Positions 6,527 through 7,007 of a DNA stretch of 7,007 nt are shown here, in pieces. The position numbers and the translations under genes were made by a program. The DNA comes from Bacteroidota bacterium (GTDB lineage Bacteria; Bacteroidota; Bacteroidia; Bacteroidales; UBA1556). Positions within the stretch are counted from its first letter, which is position 1. The number at the start of each line of letters is the position of its first letter. The DNA lies in NCBI GenBank assembly GCA_003648395.1, contig QMPB01000231.1, positions 1 through 7,007 of the forward strand, given 5' to 3'. Below the pieces are notes generated by a model. That model had not been told where the DNA came from and did not search any database. It saw only the letters and a program-made list of their open reading frames with translations.

Positions 6527-7007
6527 ATGGCTCAAAAAGAGACTAAAATACAGACATTTAAGAAGCATATTAAAGAAATAAGTAAAGGAGCAGAATTAAT
6601 TTCTGGAATTTACAATTATTGTGATAGATGGTGCGAACACTGCACAATGGCAAAACATTGTAGCATATATTATTTAGAACAGTCTGAAATTGATAATAAT
6701 GAAGATTCTAAAAATGGTATTGACAGAATTTCTGATATTTTTTCTCTAACTATGGAGATGATGCAAGAAATGTCATCAGATTTAGGAATTGACTTTAATG
6801 ATATTGGAGATTTTAATATCCCAGAGCATATACCAAATAAGACTGAAAAACTTGCCATTAATTATGGTAAAGAAGTAATGCTTTGGTTGAGTACTGAGAA
6901 TGAATTCTTCAATAAGTATAGCGAGAATATGTTATTGATAAATGAAGAAGAAGCATTAAAAATTGGTGATCAACTTGAGATTATTAGTTGGTATAGCTCT
7001 GTTATCG
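6527..7007 (+). CDS. Conserved-type protein of unknown function with four-Cys cluster, N-terminal 160 residues (3' end outside window)
   Basis: The reading frame is open from ATG 6527 to the right edge (160 full codons). No signal peptide or membrane segment is visible; the start (MAQKETKIQTFKKHIKEI) is basic and probably helical, so the protein is probably cytosolic. The distinctive feature is YCDRWCEHCTMAKHCSIY at residues 31-48: Cys32, Cys36, Cys39 and Cys45 spaced C-x3-C-x2-C-x5-C, with His38 and His44 between them. This suggests a metal site (Zn or Fe-S). I recall similar CDRWCE-x-C segments in uncharacterised bacterial proteins but know no function for them. The rest is acidic and rich in Met, Ile and Asp/Glu (for example MEMMQEMSSDLGIDFNDIGDF at 76-96) and looks helical. 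A small opposite-strand frame inside it is a shadow. That the gene is real is well supported; its function is unknown. Confidence 0.75.
   Translation, partial: MAQKETKIQTFKKHIKEISKGAELISGIYNYCDRWCEHCTMAKHCSIYYLEQSEIDNNEDSKNGIDRISDIFSLTMEMMQEMSSDLGIDFNDIGDFNIPEHIPNKTEKLAINYGKEVMLWLSTENEFFNKYSENMLLINEEEALKIGDQLEIISWYSSVI

Noticed and set aside
6670..6858. Minus-strand 62-codon frame
   Set aside because: It is antisense to the longer open plus-strand frame with the four-Cys cluster and has low-complexity Ser/Ile composition.

Overview
The window is AT-rich (roughly one third G+C by eye) and looks like the chromosome of a Bacteroidota (Bacteroidetes) species. The evidence is a Big_5-type lipoprotein family typical of that phylum, a subtilase with Bacteroidota-style motifs, few Shine-Dalgarno sequences, and at least one promoter of the Bacteroidota form TTTG-N20-TAnnTTTG. 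No mobile element, CRISPR array, rRNA or tRNA is visible.

Minus-strand block (1-5322). Read in the direction of transcription, it holds a protein-L-isoaspartate O-methyltransferase (pcm, 5322-4675). After a 17-nt gap comes a YfcC/DcuC-family multi-pass membrane transporter (4657-3059), and after 45 nt a 580-aa lipoprotein with an N-terminal Big_5 Ig-like domain (3013-1271). After a further 118 nt comes a secreted subtilisin-family (S8) serine protease whose C-terminal part runs off the left edge (1152-1). The first three genes are spaced like an operon. The protease has its own well-formed promoter in the 118-nt gap, so it can be transcribed independently.

Plus-strand block (5423-7007). Divergent from pcm is a Gfo/Idh/MocA-fold protein. 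Its overall sequence follows the family, but the nucleotide-binding glycines, the EKP lysine and the catalytic histidine are all replaced, so it is probably a pseudoenzyme or a strongly re-purposed paralogue. A 183-nt intergenic stretch follows, with a perfect 20-bp palindrome. The window ends in the first 160 codons of a protein of unknown function with a compact four-cysteine cluster (C-x3-C-x2-C-x5-C).

The minus-strand products share a loose envelope and protein-maintenance theme: isoaspartyl repair, solute transport, a surface or periplasmic lipoprotein, and an exported protease. I see no sequence evidence for a dedicated shared pathway. The most unusual items are the degenerate oxidoreductase, the Cys-cluster protein and the palindrome between them. 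I found no convincing multi-gene novel system.
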